The notes under the pieces: generated by a model | Told to the model about the DNA's origin: nothing | The model's database searches: none | Seen by the model: the letters and a program-made list of their open reading frames with translations, nothing else | Source of the DNA: Streptomyces antibioticus | GTDB taxonomy: Bacteria > Actinomycetota > Actinomycetes > Streptomycetales > Streptomycetaceae | NCBI RefSeq assembly: GCF_002019855.1 | Contig: NZ_CM007717.1 | Span: 8,317,750-8,381,749, forward strand | Reading direction: 5' to 3' | DNA length: 64,000 nucleotides | Made by a program: the position numbers and the translations under genes | Part shown: piece after piece, positions 41,511-50,512 of the stretch | How the letters are laid out: every line of letters begins with the position of its first letter | Position numbering within the stretch: the stretch's first letter is position 1

Positions 41511-42725
41511 GTGGACGGCGCGGTTTATCACTTCGGACAGTACGAGTTGGACACGGATCGCCGTCGGCTCAGCCATGCCGGACAGCAGGTCCGCGTCGAG
41601 CCCCAGGCGGTGGATCTGCTCTGCCATCTCGTCCGGCACCGCGACCGCGTCGTGCCCGGCTCGGAGCTCATCGGCCTGATGGGGCAGGGCCGCACGGTCA
41701 GCGAGGCCGCGCTCGCCACCTGCTTGCGCACCGCTCGCCAGGCGATCGGTGACACCGGCACGCGGCAGGAGTTCATCCGCACGGTGCGACGGCGCGGCTA
41801 CCAGTTCGTCGGCCATGCCACGGTCGCCCCCGTCGTTCCGCCGACCGCGCCTGTCGCGGCGTCGAGCACGGCGAGTGCGGAGGCGGACCACGAGGTCATC
41901 CGGTTCTGCCGGTCCGCCGACGGCACCCGCATCGCCTACGCCACCGCCGGTGAGGGTCCGCCCCTGGTGAAGACCGCCAACTGGATGACCCACCTCGACC
42001 TCGACCGGACCACCCCGATGTGGGCCCACTGGTTCGACGGGCTCACCCGCGGCCGCCGGCTCGTCCGCTACGACGAGAGAGGCTGCGGCCTCTCCGAATG
42101 GGTGCCGGCCCGCTTCACCCTCGACGACCTGGTCGACGACCTCGACTCCGTGGTCGGCTCCGTCGGCCTCGCCCGCTTCCCGCTCCTCGGGGTGTCACAG
42201 GGCGGCGCGGTGGCGGTCGCCTATGCCGCGCGCCACCCCGAGCGGGTCAGCCGGCTGGTGCTCACCGCGGCCTACGCCCGGGGACAGATGGTCCGGGCCG
42301 ACAGCGCTGCCGAACGCGACGCCGCGGAGGTGGACCTGAACATCGCCCGCGCCGGATGGCGTTCCCAGGACAGCAGTTTCCTGCGCTACTTCGCCTCGCA
42401 GTTCCTCGCCGACTCCACGCCTGCGGAATGGGACGCGTTCGCCGCCTATCAACGGCAGACGACCTCGCCCGCCAACGGGCTGCGCTTCATCGAGGAGTTC
42501 GCGCGCATCGACGTCTCCGCCATCGCCCACCGGGTGACCTGCCCCACGCTGATCATCCACGCCCGCGACGACGCGCGCGTCCCGGTCTCCCAGGCCCTGG
42601 AACTTGCCGCTCTGATCCCCGACAGCCGGCTGGTCCTTCTCGAGAGCCGGAACCACCTCTTCACCGCCGCCGAACCCGCCTGGCCCGCTTTCCTCTCCCA
42701 CCTCGACACCTTCCTCTCCGAGTAG
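41511..42725 (+). CDS. Winged-helix (OmpR-type) DNA-binding domain fused to alpha/beta hydrolase
   Basis: The product is 404 residues. Residues ~5-100 form a Trans_reg_C winged helix (YELDTDRRRL, VEPQAVDLLCHLVRHRDRVV, SEAALATCLRTARQAIGD, IRTVRRRGYQFVG). After an Ala/Pro/Ser linker (~103-125), residues ~127-404 are an alpha/beta hydrolase: RYDERGCGLS, the elbow GVSQGG (Ser ~229), the acid loop HARDDARVP (Asp ~353) and the histidine in SRNHLF (~382). The triad is complete, so it may hydrolyse a signal molecule or sense it as hormone-receptor hydrolases do. A ~65%-similar paralogue faces it at 43517-44740. No ribosome-binding site precedes the GTG, so a leaderless transcript is possible. Confidence 0.87.
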   Translation: MDGAVYHFGQYELDTDRRRLSHAGQQVRVEPQAVDLLCHLVRHRDRVVPGSELIGLMGQGRTVSEAALATCLRTARQAIGDTGTRQEFIRTVRRRGYQFVGHATVAPVVPPTAPVAASSTASAEADHEVIRFCRSADGTRIAYATAGEGPPLVKTANWMTHLDLDRTTPMWAHWFDGLTRGRRLVRYDERGCGLSEWVPARFTLDDLVDDLDSVVGSVGLARFPLLGVSQGGAVAVAYAARHPERVSRLVLTAAYARGQMVRADSAAERDAAEVDLNIARAGWRSQDSSFLRYFASQFLADSTPAEWDAFAAYQRQTTSPANGLRFIEEFARIDVSAIAHRVTCPTLIIHARDDARVPVSQALELAALIPDSRLVLLESRNHLFTAAEPAWPAFLSHLDTFLSE

Positions 42726-42769
42726 CCGCGAGAGCCGCTCCCGGGCATCTCGACCCCGTCGTACGGCAC

Positions 42770-42810
42770 GTGCGAAGGGCCGCCCGGTGCGAGACCGGAC
42801 GGCCCTTCAC
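42770..42810. terminator. Bidirectional terminator hairpin
   Basis: AAGGGCCGcCCGGT and ACCGGaCGGCCCTT pair with one mismatch around a GCGAG loop. It lies between the convergent wHTH-hydrolase gene and the secreted-protein gene. Confidence 0.8.
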
Positions 42811-42866
42811 GTCTCATCGTGTGCGGAGGACCTGCCGGGCCGTTCCGCGGATCAGTGCCGTTGCGG

Positions 42867-43331
42867 TCAGCCGATCACGATGTCGCAGTCGGCCCGGCCG
42901 CGGTCGGCGATGTCGGCGAAGTCCGCCTGGATGTTCGGGTCGTACGCGGCCGAGCTGACGGTGCGGGTCTTCTTGCCGGGCACGGCCTTCTTCCCGGTCG
43001 AGTGCGACACCTTCGCCGCGTCCCAGGTCAGGTCGCAGGTCCAGTGGATCGTGCGGACCAGCAGGTTGGAGTTGTGCCCCGTTCCCGTGATCTGCCAGTT
43101 GCCGTCGGCGTTCACGGTGAACTCGACGCTGCCGCTCACGTTCCGGCTGCTGTCGCTCGTGGTGAACACGACCGTCCGGCCGTCCGCCGAGACCTGCTTG
43201 GTGGTGTCGTTCGCCTGTGCGGGCACCGTGCCCAGCAGCAGAGAGCCGATCCCGGCCCCCGAGGCGATCAGCAGCGCCAGCCCCCGACGAGTCCGCGTCG
43301 TGCCGGACATCCTGGTGTTGGTGATGCGCAT
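42867..43331 (-). CDS. Small secreted protein
   Basis: The product is 154 residues from ATG 43331, with AGAAGGA about seven bases upstream. A signal peptide (TRRGLALLIASGAGIGSLLL, cleaved near VPAQA|ND) is clear. The mature ~115 residues are beta-rich with two cysteines (HWTCDLTW and RADCDIVIG), which could form a disulfide. The family is unknown. It sits between two paralogous wHTH-hydrolase regulators and could be a target of one or both. Confidence 0.7.
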   Translation of the reverse strand: MRITNTRMSGTTRTRRGLALLIASGAGIGSLLLGTVPAQANDTTKQVSADGRTVVFTTSDSSRNVSGSVEFTVNADGNWQITGTGHNSNLLVRTIHWTCDLTWDAAKVSHSTGKKAVPGKKTRTVSSAAYDPNIQADFADIADRGRADCDIVIG

Positions 43332-43516
43332 GGTCCGTCCTTCTCTTTCGTGTCCCGTGTCTGAGGTCAGTGCCTGGCCGTCGCGGGCAATCGCCGCTCC
43401 CCGTCCGCCCGGCACCTCTCAAGCATCGCGCCGGCCAAGGGGCTGATGCTTGACGGAGGTCTGAGGCTTTCCTGAGGGGGACATGAGGGCGCCTCCCTCA
43501 GTTGACCCGTTCGGGA

Positions 43517-44740
43517 TCACTCGGCCAGGAACGCGTCGACGTGGGCGAGGAACTCGTCCCAGGCCGGTTCATGGGCCGTGAGGAGGTGATTGCGGCTCTT
43601 GAGCAGGACGAGCCGGCTGTCGGGAATGAGCGCGGCCAGCTCGCTGGCCTGTGACATCGGCACGCGCTCGTCGTCGCGGGAGTGGACGATCAGCGTCGGG
43701 CAGGTGACCCGGTCGGCGATGCCGGACACGTCGATGCGGGCGAACTCCTCCAGGAAGCGCACCCCGTTCGCCGGCGAGGTCGTCTGCCGCTGGAACGCGG
43801 TGAACGCCTCCCAGTCCGCCGGTGTGCCCTCGGGCAGGAACTGCGAGGCGAAGACCCGCAGGAACCTGGGATCCTGGTGGATCCATCCCACCCGCGCCAG
43901 ATCGAGATCGAGCGCCGCCTCCCGCGCCTCGTCCGTACCCAGCGCCCGCACCTGTCGTCCCCGGGCGTAGGCCCCGGCAAGGATCAGCCGGCTGACTCGT
44001 TCGGGATGGCGCACGGCGTAGGCGACGGCGACCGCCCCGCCCTGCGAGACTCCGAGCAGCGGGAACCGGTCGATTCCCGCCGCGTCCACCACGGTTTCGA
44101 GGTCGTCGACCCAGTGGTCGAACGAGAACCCCGGGACCTGCCAGTCCGAGAGGCCGCAGCCCCTTTCGTCGTAGCGGATCAGCCGGCGCCTGCGCGCGAG
44201 GCCGCTGAGCCAGTGCGACCACAGCGGGGTCGTCCACTCAAGGTCGAGATGGGTCATCCAGTTGGCCGCCTTGAGCAAGGGCGGGCCCGAACCCACGGAG
44301 GCGTACGCGATGCGTGCGCCGTCGTTCGCCCGGCAGTACCGGATGGTCTGATGGGCGGCGTCGCCGGGTCCGACGGCCGAGGCCGGTCCCCGGCCGGCCC
44401 CTTGGTGCGCGGCGGCCTCATCGGCGGACACCGGGGAGGCCACGAACTGGTAGCCGCGCCGGTGCACGGTGCGTATCACCCGCTGCGCACGGCCGGTGTC
44501 ACCGACGGCCAGGCGCGCGGTCCGCAGAGCTGTGGTGAGGGCGGCCTCGCTGACGAAGCGGTCACCCCACACCTCGTCCAGCAGTTCGCATTTCGGCACC
44601 ACTCGGTCCCGGTGCCGGACGAGATGGCACAACAGGTCCAGGGCACGCGGTTCGACGTGGATCGGCTCACCCGATCGACGGAGCTGGCCCCGAGCGGTGT
44701 CGAGCTCGTACTGCTCGAAGAAATGCTTGTCCCCCTCCAT
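43517..44740 (-). CDS. Winged-helix DNA-binding domain fused to alpha/beta hydrolase (paralogue)
   Basis: The product is 407 residues from ATG 44740, chosen because MEGDKHFFEQYELD aligns with the start of the paralogue at 41511. The order is the same: winged helix (VEPRALDLLCHLVRHRDRVV, DEVWGDRFVSEAALTTALRT, VIRTVHRRGYQFVA), a Gly/Ala linker, then a hydrolase with RYDERGCGLSDW, GVSQGG, HSRDDERVPMS and SRNHLLT. This copy keeps the canonical DEVWGDRFVSE loop, which the paralogue has altered to GLMGQGRTVSE. All triad residues are present. Upstream in-frame ATGs exist, but none has a better site. Confidence 0.85.
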   Translation of the reverse strand: MEGDKHFFEQYELDTARGQLRRSGEPIHVEPRALDLLCHLVRHRDRVVPKCELLDEVWGDRFVSEAALTTALRTARLAVGDTGRAQRVIRTVHRRGYQFVASPVSADEAAAHQGAGRGPASAVGPGDAAHQTIRYCRANDGARIAYASVGSGPPLLKAANWMTHLDLEWTTPLWSHWLSGLARRRRLIRYDERGCGLSDWQVPGFSFDHWVDDLETVVDAAGIDRFPLLGVSQGGAVAVAYAVRHPERVSRLILAGAYARGRQVRALGTDEAREAALDLDLARVGWIHQDPRFLRVFASQFLPEGTPADWEAFTAFQRQTTSPANGVRFLEEFARIDVSGIADRVTCPTLIVHSRDDERVPMSQASELAALIPDSRLVLLKSRNHLLTAHEPAWDEFLAHVDAFLAE

Positions 44741-44899
44741 CTTTGCAGCGTACAACTCCGGTTCCTGCGCGTACACATGGACGATTCGCGGTGTGCCGGT
44801 GTGACGTAAGCGTTCCGTCATCTCTTCGGGGCTCCACGACATCCGCCCACCGCGTTGAATGGGACCGTGACGGAACGATCTCCCGGGAGGCGAAGAGGA

Positions 44900-45460
44900 A
44901 TGCGGCGGACTCGGAAGGCACGGCGCGGGCGGCTGGCCGGTGCTGTCCTGGCGTTGGTGGTCGCGGGGGCGGGATTCGGGCTGTACTGGTTCCAGCCGTG
45001 GAAGCTGTGGCAGGACGAGACCGTGGAAGAGGCGCTGCCCGGCACGGTGCGGACGTCCGGCACGCCCCGCGCGGAGCCTTCTGCCACCGCCTCTCCGGCT
45101 CCCGGGCCGCAGACGGTGGCCGGGGGCGACCTGGTCAGCCACGAGCACGCCACGTCCGGCACGGTGAAGCTGATCCGGCTGGCGGACGGCTCCCACGTCG
45201 TGCGGCTGGAGAACCTCGACACCAGCAACGGACCGGACCTGAGGGTGTGGCTGACCGATGCGCCGGTGAAGGAGGGACGCGCCGGCTGGCATGTCTTCGA
45301 CGACGGGGAGCACGTCAGTCTCGGGAGGCTCAAGGGCAACAAGGGCAGTCAGAACTATCCGGTGCCCGCTGATGCGGACCTGTCTCGCTACACCAGTCTC
45401 ACCATCTGGTGCGACCGCTTCGACGTCTCGTTCGGCGCGGCCGAACTGGCCGGCGCCTGA
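44900..45460 (+). CDS. DM13-domain membrane-anchored protein
   Basis: The product is ~186 residues from ATG 44900 (GGAGGCGAAGAGGA precedes it); a GTG at 44867 is an alternative. It has a basic N-terminus and one membrane helix (GAVLALVVAGAGFGLYWF), a Pro/Ser/Ala-rich stalk, then a DM13 domain (~residues 75-186): GTVKLIRLADGSHVVRLENLDTSNGPDLRVWL in parts, SLGRLKGNKGSQNYPVP and SLTIWCDRFDVSFGAAEL. DM13 domains carry a conserved cysteine (IWC) and are proposed to act in extracytoplasmic redox reactions. It is divergent from the wHTH-hydrolase paralogue. Confidence 0.85.
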   Translation: MRRTRKARRGRLAGAVLALVVAGAGFGLYWFQPWKLWQDETVEEALPGTVRTSGTPRAEPSATASPAPGPQTVAGGDLVSHEHATSGTVKLIRLADGSHVVRLENLDTSNGPDLRVWLTDAPVKEGRAGWHVFDDGEHVSLGRLKGNKGSQNYPVPADADLSRYTSLTIWCDRFDVSFGAAELAGA

Positions 45461-45944
45461 CAGTCGTCGGGCCCACAGCAGGACGACGGTGTTCCCTGCC
45501 TGTCACGTCGTATGCGCGTGGTGGCGAACGAGGTGACCGTCCCGGTAGTCTCGGGCGAGTACCCCGGTACGGTCGCGGCCGTGGCCACATGTCCGCGTCT
45601 GGGCTGACGCGCAGGATGTGACGGCTCCGGAGGCGCCCCGGGCTGCGCGGCCCACCGCCGCGGGCTTGGCACTTGGCACCCGCATGGACGGCAGGTGCCC
45701 GGGTAGGGGAGACGATTGCCGAGCGGCTTCCCGACCCGACTTCGTCCCCCGGCCGCGACCGGCTCGGCCGTCTCCGCCATTCTCCTGGCGCCCTGGGGAC
45801 GTCCCACCACCACGCGCCGAGCCCGCCCTTGACCACATGGACCTCAGACGACCGGTCGGCGCCCGGGGCGTGAGCGGCCGGGTGGAGACGACATCGGCCA
45901 CCCCGGGCGGTCGACGGGGCCGTGCCCCTCGCGGGAGGGGTCGG
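45461..45944. other. Intergenic stretch, nothing assigned
   Basis: These 484 bases lie between the DM13 gene and the PucR-type gene. Open frames here are Arg/Pro/Ala-rich without family likeness and lack ribosome-binding sites. No RNA or terminator was recognised. Confidence 0.5.
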
Positions 45945-47003
45945 TCAGATGTCGTTGGCCGGCCAGTCCAGCAGCCGGGCACCGATCACCGCGGTCTGGA
46001 GCATGTACCGGTGAGCGGGATCGGTGGGGTCGGCGCCGGTGAGTTCGTGGATGCGCTTCAACCGGTAGGTCAGGGCCCGCACGCTCAGCGAGAGACGCCG
46101 GGCGGCTTCGGCGGCCACGCAGCCCGAGTCGAAGTAGGCGGCGAGAGTGCCGAGGAGGGGCTCGGCGCCGCCGCGAGCCGCGGTGAGCGGGCCGAGGCTG
46201 CTCAGCACGAGGTCGGCCATGGCTTGCCTGTCGCGGGCCAGAACGGGGTACACGAGCAAGTCGACGGCACGTAGGACCGGGTCCTCCAACTCCAGACGTT
46301 CCGCCAGTTCCAGAGCATTGAGCGCTTCTTCGTACGAGTGGACGACTCCTCCCGGGCCGGGCTGTGCGCGGCCGATGGCGACCTGGCCGCCTTCCGTGGC
46401 GGCGTGGGCCTGCTTGGCGAAATACACCAGGACCTCGTCCTGGTTGCCCGGGGCGATGCACAGCATGCGACCGTCCTTGGTCGTGAGCAGAATGCTGCGG
46501 TCGCCGAAACGGGCGATGAGCGCACGTTCCACCTGCCGGGGAACCTTGTCCCCCTCGTCGTAGGTGGTGCCGCCCCGGGCGACGGCCACGGCGTGGGCGT
46601 GCGACAGGCGCAGGCCGAAGCGTTCGGCACGCTCGGCGAGGCGGCCCAGGTCGCTGCGCCCGTAGAGGAGGTCGTCGATGAACTCCCGGCGGGCGGCCTC
46701 CTCCTGACGCACAGCGTGGCGTTGGGCCCGTTCGTAACCGTCGGTGAACGCGTCGATGACCTGGTGCAGTGCGGCCAGAGCGCCGTCGGCCGCGCCGGGA
46801 GCCGTGGGCCACACCGCGCGGGCGGCGACCAGATGGGCGCTGACAAGTGCGCGCAGTCCGTGTCCGGCCTCCGCGGCCTGCTCGCCGAGCTGCCGGCGGG
46901 AGCCGAGTTCCTCCCGGGTGAGGCGCCGTCCCGAGGCCGAGACCTCGGCCAGAATCCGGGCACAGCCCTCCACGTACTCCCGCGGAATGTCCTGTGCTGT
47001 CAC
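45945..47003 (-). CDS. PucR-family transcriptional regulator (CdaR-like)
   Basis: The product is 352 residues. The N-terminal half is helical with the RsbRD-like region (AAEAGHGLRALVSAHLVAAR and REFIDDLLYGRSDLGRLAER), then a GGDEF-like central segment (VAIGRAQPGPGGVVHSYEEALNALELAERL in parts). The C-terminus is the PucR helix-turn-helix (LGTLAAYFDSGCVAAEAARRLSLSVRALTYRLKRIHELTG in parts). Such regulators control nitrogen, amino acid or ion genes. A perfect palindrome lies 70 bases upstream and may be its own operator. The next gene upstream is a TrkA-N channel-like protein. Confidence 0.9.
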   Translation of the reverse strand: MTAQDIPREYVEGCARILAEVSASGRRLTREELGSRRQLGEQAAEAGHGLRALVSAHLVAARAVWPTAPGAADGALAALHQVIDAFTDGYERAQRHAVRQEEAARREFIDDLLYGRSDLGRLAERAERFGLRLSHAHAVAVARGGTTYDEGDKVPRQVERALIARFGDRSILLTTKDGRMLCIAPGNQDEVLVYFAKQAHAATEGGQVAIGRAQPGPGGVVHSYEEALNALELAERLELEDPVLRAVDLLVYPVLARDRQAMADLVLSSLGPLTAARGGAEPLLGTLAAYFDSGCVAAEAARRLSLSVRALTYRLKRIHELTGADPTDPAHRYMLQTAVIGARLLDWPANDI

Positions 47004-47072
47004 GTCGTCCCCCGAGTCCTTACGCGCCGATGACGGTTCCTGAGCGGTTCACCGGCTTGCACAACGTAGTCA

Positions 47073-47095
47073 ACATTGCCGGAAACCGGCAATGT
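47073..47095. promoter_or_regulatory. Perfect inverted repeat upstream of the PucR-type gene
   Basis: ACATTGCCGG-AAA-CCGGCAATGT has 10-bp perfect arms and lies 70 bases before the start codon at 47003. It could be an operator for the adjacent regulator or a terminator for the upstream gene, but it has no T-run. Confidence 0.5.
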
Positions 47096-47203
47096 GCCGA
47101 AGCGCGCCTGCGGTGCATCGGCGCGTGATGGCCGCAGACCGCGGCCGGCGAGCCCGGCGTGCCGGCGATGCGGAAGCCCAGGTGTGCGTTCGGTCGGGCC
47201 CGT

Positions 47204-49168
47204 TCACACTCTCCTCCCGGGACGCTCCGGGCCGGTGCCGTGCGCGCCTCGCGGCTGTCGGCCCAGGAGTTCGGCCAGGCCATGACGGGTGGCGGCGAGG
47301 ACGACCCGGTCCTGGGGCCGGAGGACATAGCCCGGGTGAAGGTCCCATACGAGGCCGGCGGGCCGGCCGGTGCCGTCGTGTGCCGGAGCGGCGGCGAGGT
47401 CGGGAAGCCGGTCGCCCGGAGCGGCGGTGTCCAGGGCGAGGACACGCCAGGCTCCGGGCCGGAACGACTCGGCGACGGTGCGCCCCTCCAGATGCGGGTG
47501 GCCGGCGACGTGCAGGGCCGCGAAGAGCAGGACACGGCGTTCGACCGGGATTGCCCCCAGGACCTGGCGGCCCATCATGGCGCCGGCGAAGGCGGGCGCG
47601 GCGAGCGTGGAGACGCTGCGGCTGCGGGTGAGGGCCTGGGGATGGGCTGCGCGCAGCGTGCGGTACACGGCGGTGGCGAACTCGTCGTCGTACAGGCGCA
47701 GCGCGACCCGCAGGTCCGGCTTGACGGAGCGGGCGTACAGGGCGGCTTCGAGGTTCGTGGTGTCGCTGCTGGTCAGGGCGAGCAGGGCGTGCGCGCGATG
47801 GATCTTGGCGGATTCCAGGACACCTTCCTGGGTCACGTCGCCGAGGACGGTGGGGACCCGCAGACGGCGCGCGAGAGGCAGCCCGCGCGCCTCCGGGTCC
47901 TCTTCCACGCACACCACCGGGATGTCCAGTTCGCGCAGCCGGGACAGCACACGGGTGCCGATCTTGCCGAGACCGAGCAGGACGACATGGCCGGAGAGCC
48001 CGTGGGGCGGGCGGCGCAGCGCCGAGACGGTTCGGAAGGTGCCGAGTCCTTCCAGCACGGCCGCCAGCAGGACGGGGAGCAGCAGCAGTCCGGCGAGGCC
48101 GGACAGGAGTTGCAGCACCTGGCGGGCGATGGGGTCACCGACGGCGGGGTCGCCGATCGCGAACAGGTCCAGCAGGGTGAGATACGCGGCGTGCAGCGGG
48201 TGGTCGTGGGTGGTCAGCCAGCTCGCCACGGCGAGCCCGAGCACACTGCCGACGAGCCCGGCCAGTGACCAGCGCAGCCGGCGCGAGAACAGCGAGGCGA
48301 TCGGAAGCGCGCGCCCGGCCAGGCGGCCGGGCGGAGAGGCCGTGCCGGCATGCGTGACGGTTTCGAGCACCACCGTGCCCCGGCCTGTCGCGGCGGCCAC
48401 CGCCTCCAAGTCGGGCAGCAGCGTCGGTCCCTCCTGCCCGCTCGCGTCCGAACCCTCCGCACCCGCCGGGTCGTTGGTGGTCGACGACAGGAGGGCGAGC
48501 GTGCACAGACCTGGGTCGGCCACCTCTCCGCGCCGTGGCGGGGTGCGCTCCACCGCTCGCAACAGCAGTCCGTCGGCCTGGACCACCTTGCTGGTGCCGG
48601 CCACCGCGGTGGCCGCCAGTGCCGGCGCCGCGGTGTCCGCGTCCGACAGGACGGTCGTGGAGGTGTCCAGGGCGTCGGGGTCGAGGCCGGGGGCGGCGAG
48701 GACGGCGGCCTGGTCCAGGAGTTCTTCCAGGTGCTGGCCGAGCTTGCGGTTGTAGAGTCTGATCACCATGCGCAGCCGGGGGTTGAGCCGACGGGCGGCG
48801 AGGGCTGCCTGGATGTTGGCCGCGTCGTCGTCGTGGACCAGCGCCAGCGCGGAGGCTTCCCGCACGCCCGCTTCGACCAGCACCGCTTCGGTCAGCACGG
48901 ATGTCTCCAGGATCCGGGGAGCCGGTCCGCTGCCGCCGGTTGCGCCGGCCGTACGGGTCAGGGCAGCCTGCATCCGGCCGAGCAGGGCGGCAGCCCGCGT
49001 CGAGTTCGTGGCGTCCGTGCCGCTCGACGTGGGGACGACCAGGGTGACCCGCTCCCGGTACACCGTCGTCAGCTCGCCGGCCAGCCGCTCGGCGAGCGCG
49101 TCGTCACCGCACACGATCATGTGTCCCGGCCGCGTGGCACCGGGCGGCGGTTGAAGGAACAGAGCCAT
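47204..49168 (-). CDS. Channel-like membrane protein with two TrkA-N (RCK) domains
   Basis: The product is 654 residues from ATG 49168. Residues ~10-170 form a first NAD-binding TrkA-N domain (HMIVCGDDALAERLAGEL, LALVHDDDAANIQAALAA). Two or three membrane helices follow (~310-395) with a pore-like loop LTLLDLFAIGDPA that lacks the TVGYG filter. A second TrkA-N (GHVVLLGLGKIGTRVL, VLGDVTQEGVLESA, LLALTSSDTTNLEAAL) and a TrkA-C-like domain end the protein. The layout resembles RCK-gated potassium channels of the CASTOR/POLLUX kind. The altered filter makes the ion selectivity uncertain. Its neighbours are cation antiporters. Confidence 0.75.
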   Translation of the reverse strand: MALFLQPPPGATRPGHMIVCGDDALAERLAGELTTVYRERVTLVVPTSSGTDATNSTRAAALLGRMQAALTRTAGATGGSGPAPRILETSVLTEAVLVEAGVREASALALVHDDDAANIQAALAARRLNPRLRMVIRLYNRKLGQHLEELLDQAAVLAAPGLDPDALDTSTTVLSDADTAAPALAATAVAGTSKVVQADGLLLRAVERTPPRRGEVADPGLCTLALLSSTTNDPAGAEGSDASGQEGPTLLPDLEAVAAATGRGTVVLETVTHAGTASPPGRLAGRALPIASLFSRRLRWSLAGLVGSVLGLAVASWLTTHDHPLHAAYLTLLDLFAIGDPAVGDPIARQVLQLLSGLAGLLLLPVLLAAVLEGLGTFRTVSALRRPPHGLSGHVVLLGLGKIGTRVLSRLRELDIPVVCVEEDPEARGLPLARRLRVPTVLGDVTQEGVLESAKIHRAHALLALTSSDTTNLEAALYARSVKPDLRVALRLYDDEFATAVYRTLRAAHPQALTRSRSVSTLAAPAFAGAMMGRQVLGAIPVERRVLLFAALHVAGHPHLEGRTVAESFRPGAWRVLALDTAAPGDRLPDLAAAPAHDGTGRPAGLVWDLHPGYVLRPQDRVVLAATRHGLAELLGRQPRGAHGTGPERPGRRV

Positions 49169-49226
49169 GTCGTCGAAGACCTCCGGTCGAACGGACGCCC
49201 AGGGGAGGCGAGGGGGCCGGGTGCGG

Positions 49227-50471
49227 TCAGGCACTCACCTGCGGTGCCTGACCTCCCGGTCGCGACACCGGTTCGCCCTCGCCGCTCTCGGGCACCCCCG
49301 CGATCTCCTCGACGTGGAAGAGCCGGGCGATCGGCACGTCGGTCGAACTGTGCGCGACGATCGAGAAGGCGATGCACACGGCGATGAGCGTGAACGCCTC
49401 CTCGCCCCCCGGGATCCCGGCCTGGAGCACCAGAAGCCCGTACACCACCGATGCGAAGCCCTTCGGCCCGAACCAGGCCGCCACGAGCTTCTCCTGGCGG
49501 GTGAACCGCGTCCCGAGCAGCGACAGCAACAGCGAGGCCGGCCGGATCAGGACGATGGCGAGGACCACCGCCACATAGCCGCCGAACGACAGGTCACCGA
49601 ACAACTGCGGGGTCAGCAGGGCCCCGAACACCAGCAGCGCGGCGAACTTGGCCAGCTCGGCCAGTGCCTCGCCGAGCGGCTCGAACGCCTTCTGCGCTTC
49701 CGGCGAGCGTGCGGTGAGCACGGCGCCGGCGGAGAACGCGGCGAGGTAGGGGTTCGCGTGGGTGAGGTGGCACGTGGCGTACAGAATCACACCGATCGCG
49801 AGCGGCAGGAGCGGCTGCAACTTCGGCTCGGCGCCCAGGAGCCGGAACCGTACGAGCTCGTTCGCGGCGAACGGCAGGACCACACCGAAGGCCAGCCCGA
49901 GGACCAGCTCCAGGGCGATCTTCCCGATCGACGCCTCGGCGTCGCCGGACGTCGGCCCGGCCGCCGCGATCAGGACGAGGACGACCGGCAGCGCGAGGCC
50001 GTCGTTGATGCCGCTCTCCACGTTCAGCAACTGCCGCAGCTTCGACGGGACTTCCTTGCGCCCGACGATCGCGGACGCGAACACCGGGTCCGTGGGGGCC
50101 AGTACGGCACCGACGAGGAAGGACGTCGTCCAGTCGAGCCCCACGAGGAAGTGCGTGATCAGAGCCATGCCGACGAAGGCGATCGGCATGCCGAGGCCGA
50201 GGGCGCGCGCCGGGTTGCGCCAGTTCTCCCGCAGCGTGGGGAACGAGACGTGCATGCCGTCGGTGAACAGCACCGCGAACAGCGCCAAGTCGGCCGTCAC
50301 GGACACGATTTCGCTGTCCGGGGTGATGTGGATCAGCCCGAGGAAGCCGTCGCTGACCAGTGCGCCGCCGACGAGGAAGAGGAAGGACGTCGACAGTACG
50401 GTCCGGGCCGCGAGCCCCGACAACAGCACCGCGATGAGCAGCGCCACACCGAACACCACGACGAGCACCAT
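49227..50471 (-). CDS. CPA1-type cation:proton antiporter
   Basis: The product is 414 residues with 11-13 hydrophobic helices. The core ion-binding region is visible: LAPTDPVFASAIVGRKEVP (the TDP motif) and LNVESGINDGLALPVVLVL (the ND motif), as in NhaP/KefC-like exchangers. The C-terminus is a short hydrophilic tail (~30 residues). It exports Na+, K+ or Li+ in exchange for protons. Its leader contains the 25-nt element also found before nhaA, 41 bases upstream of the start, which suggests shared ion-responsive control. Confidence 0.9.
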   Translation of the reverse strand: MVLVVVFGVALLIAVLLSGLAARTVLSTSFLFLVGGALVSDGFLGLIHITPDSEIVSVTADLALFAVLFTDGMHVSFPTLRENWRNPARALGLGMPIAFVGMALITHFLVGLDWTTSFLVGAVLAPTDPVFASAIVGRKEVPSKLRQLLNVESGINDGLALPVVLVLIAAAGPTSGDAEASIGKIALELVLGLAFGVVLPFAANELVRFRLLGAEPKLQPLLPLAIGVILYATCHLTHANPYLAAFSAGAVLTARSPEAQKAFEPLGEALAELAKFAALLVFGALLTPQLFGDLSFGGYVAVVLAIVLIRPASLLLSLLGTRFTRQEKLVAAWFGPKGFASVVYGLLVLQAGIPGGEEAFTLIAVCIAFSIVAHSSTDVPIARLFHVEEIAGVPESGEGEPVSRPGGQAPQVSA

Positions 50472-50512
50472 GATGAGAACCCCCGATCGACGAAGAGACT
50501 TCTGTCCATACC

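Noticed and set aside
45461..45944. Protein gene in the gap after the DM13 gene
   Set aside because: All frames are Arg/Pro-rich with no ribosome-binding site or family likeness.
47073..47095. Terminator for the 47204-49168 gene
   Set aside because: It has no T-run and lies 109 bases past the stop. An operator is equally or more likely, so it is listed as such.
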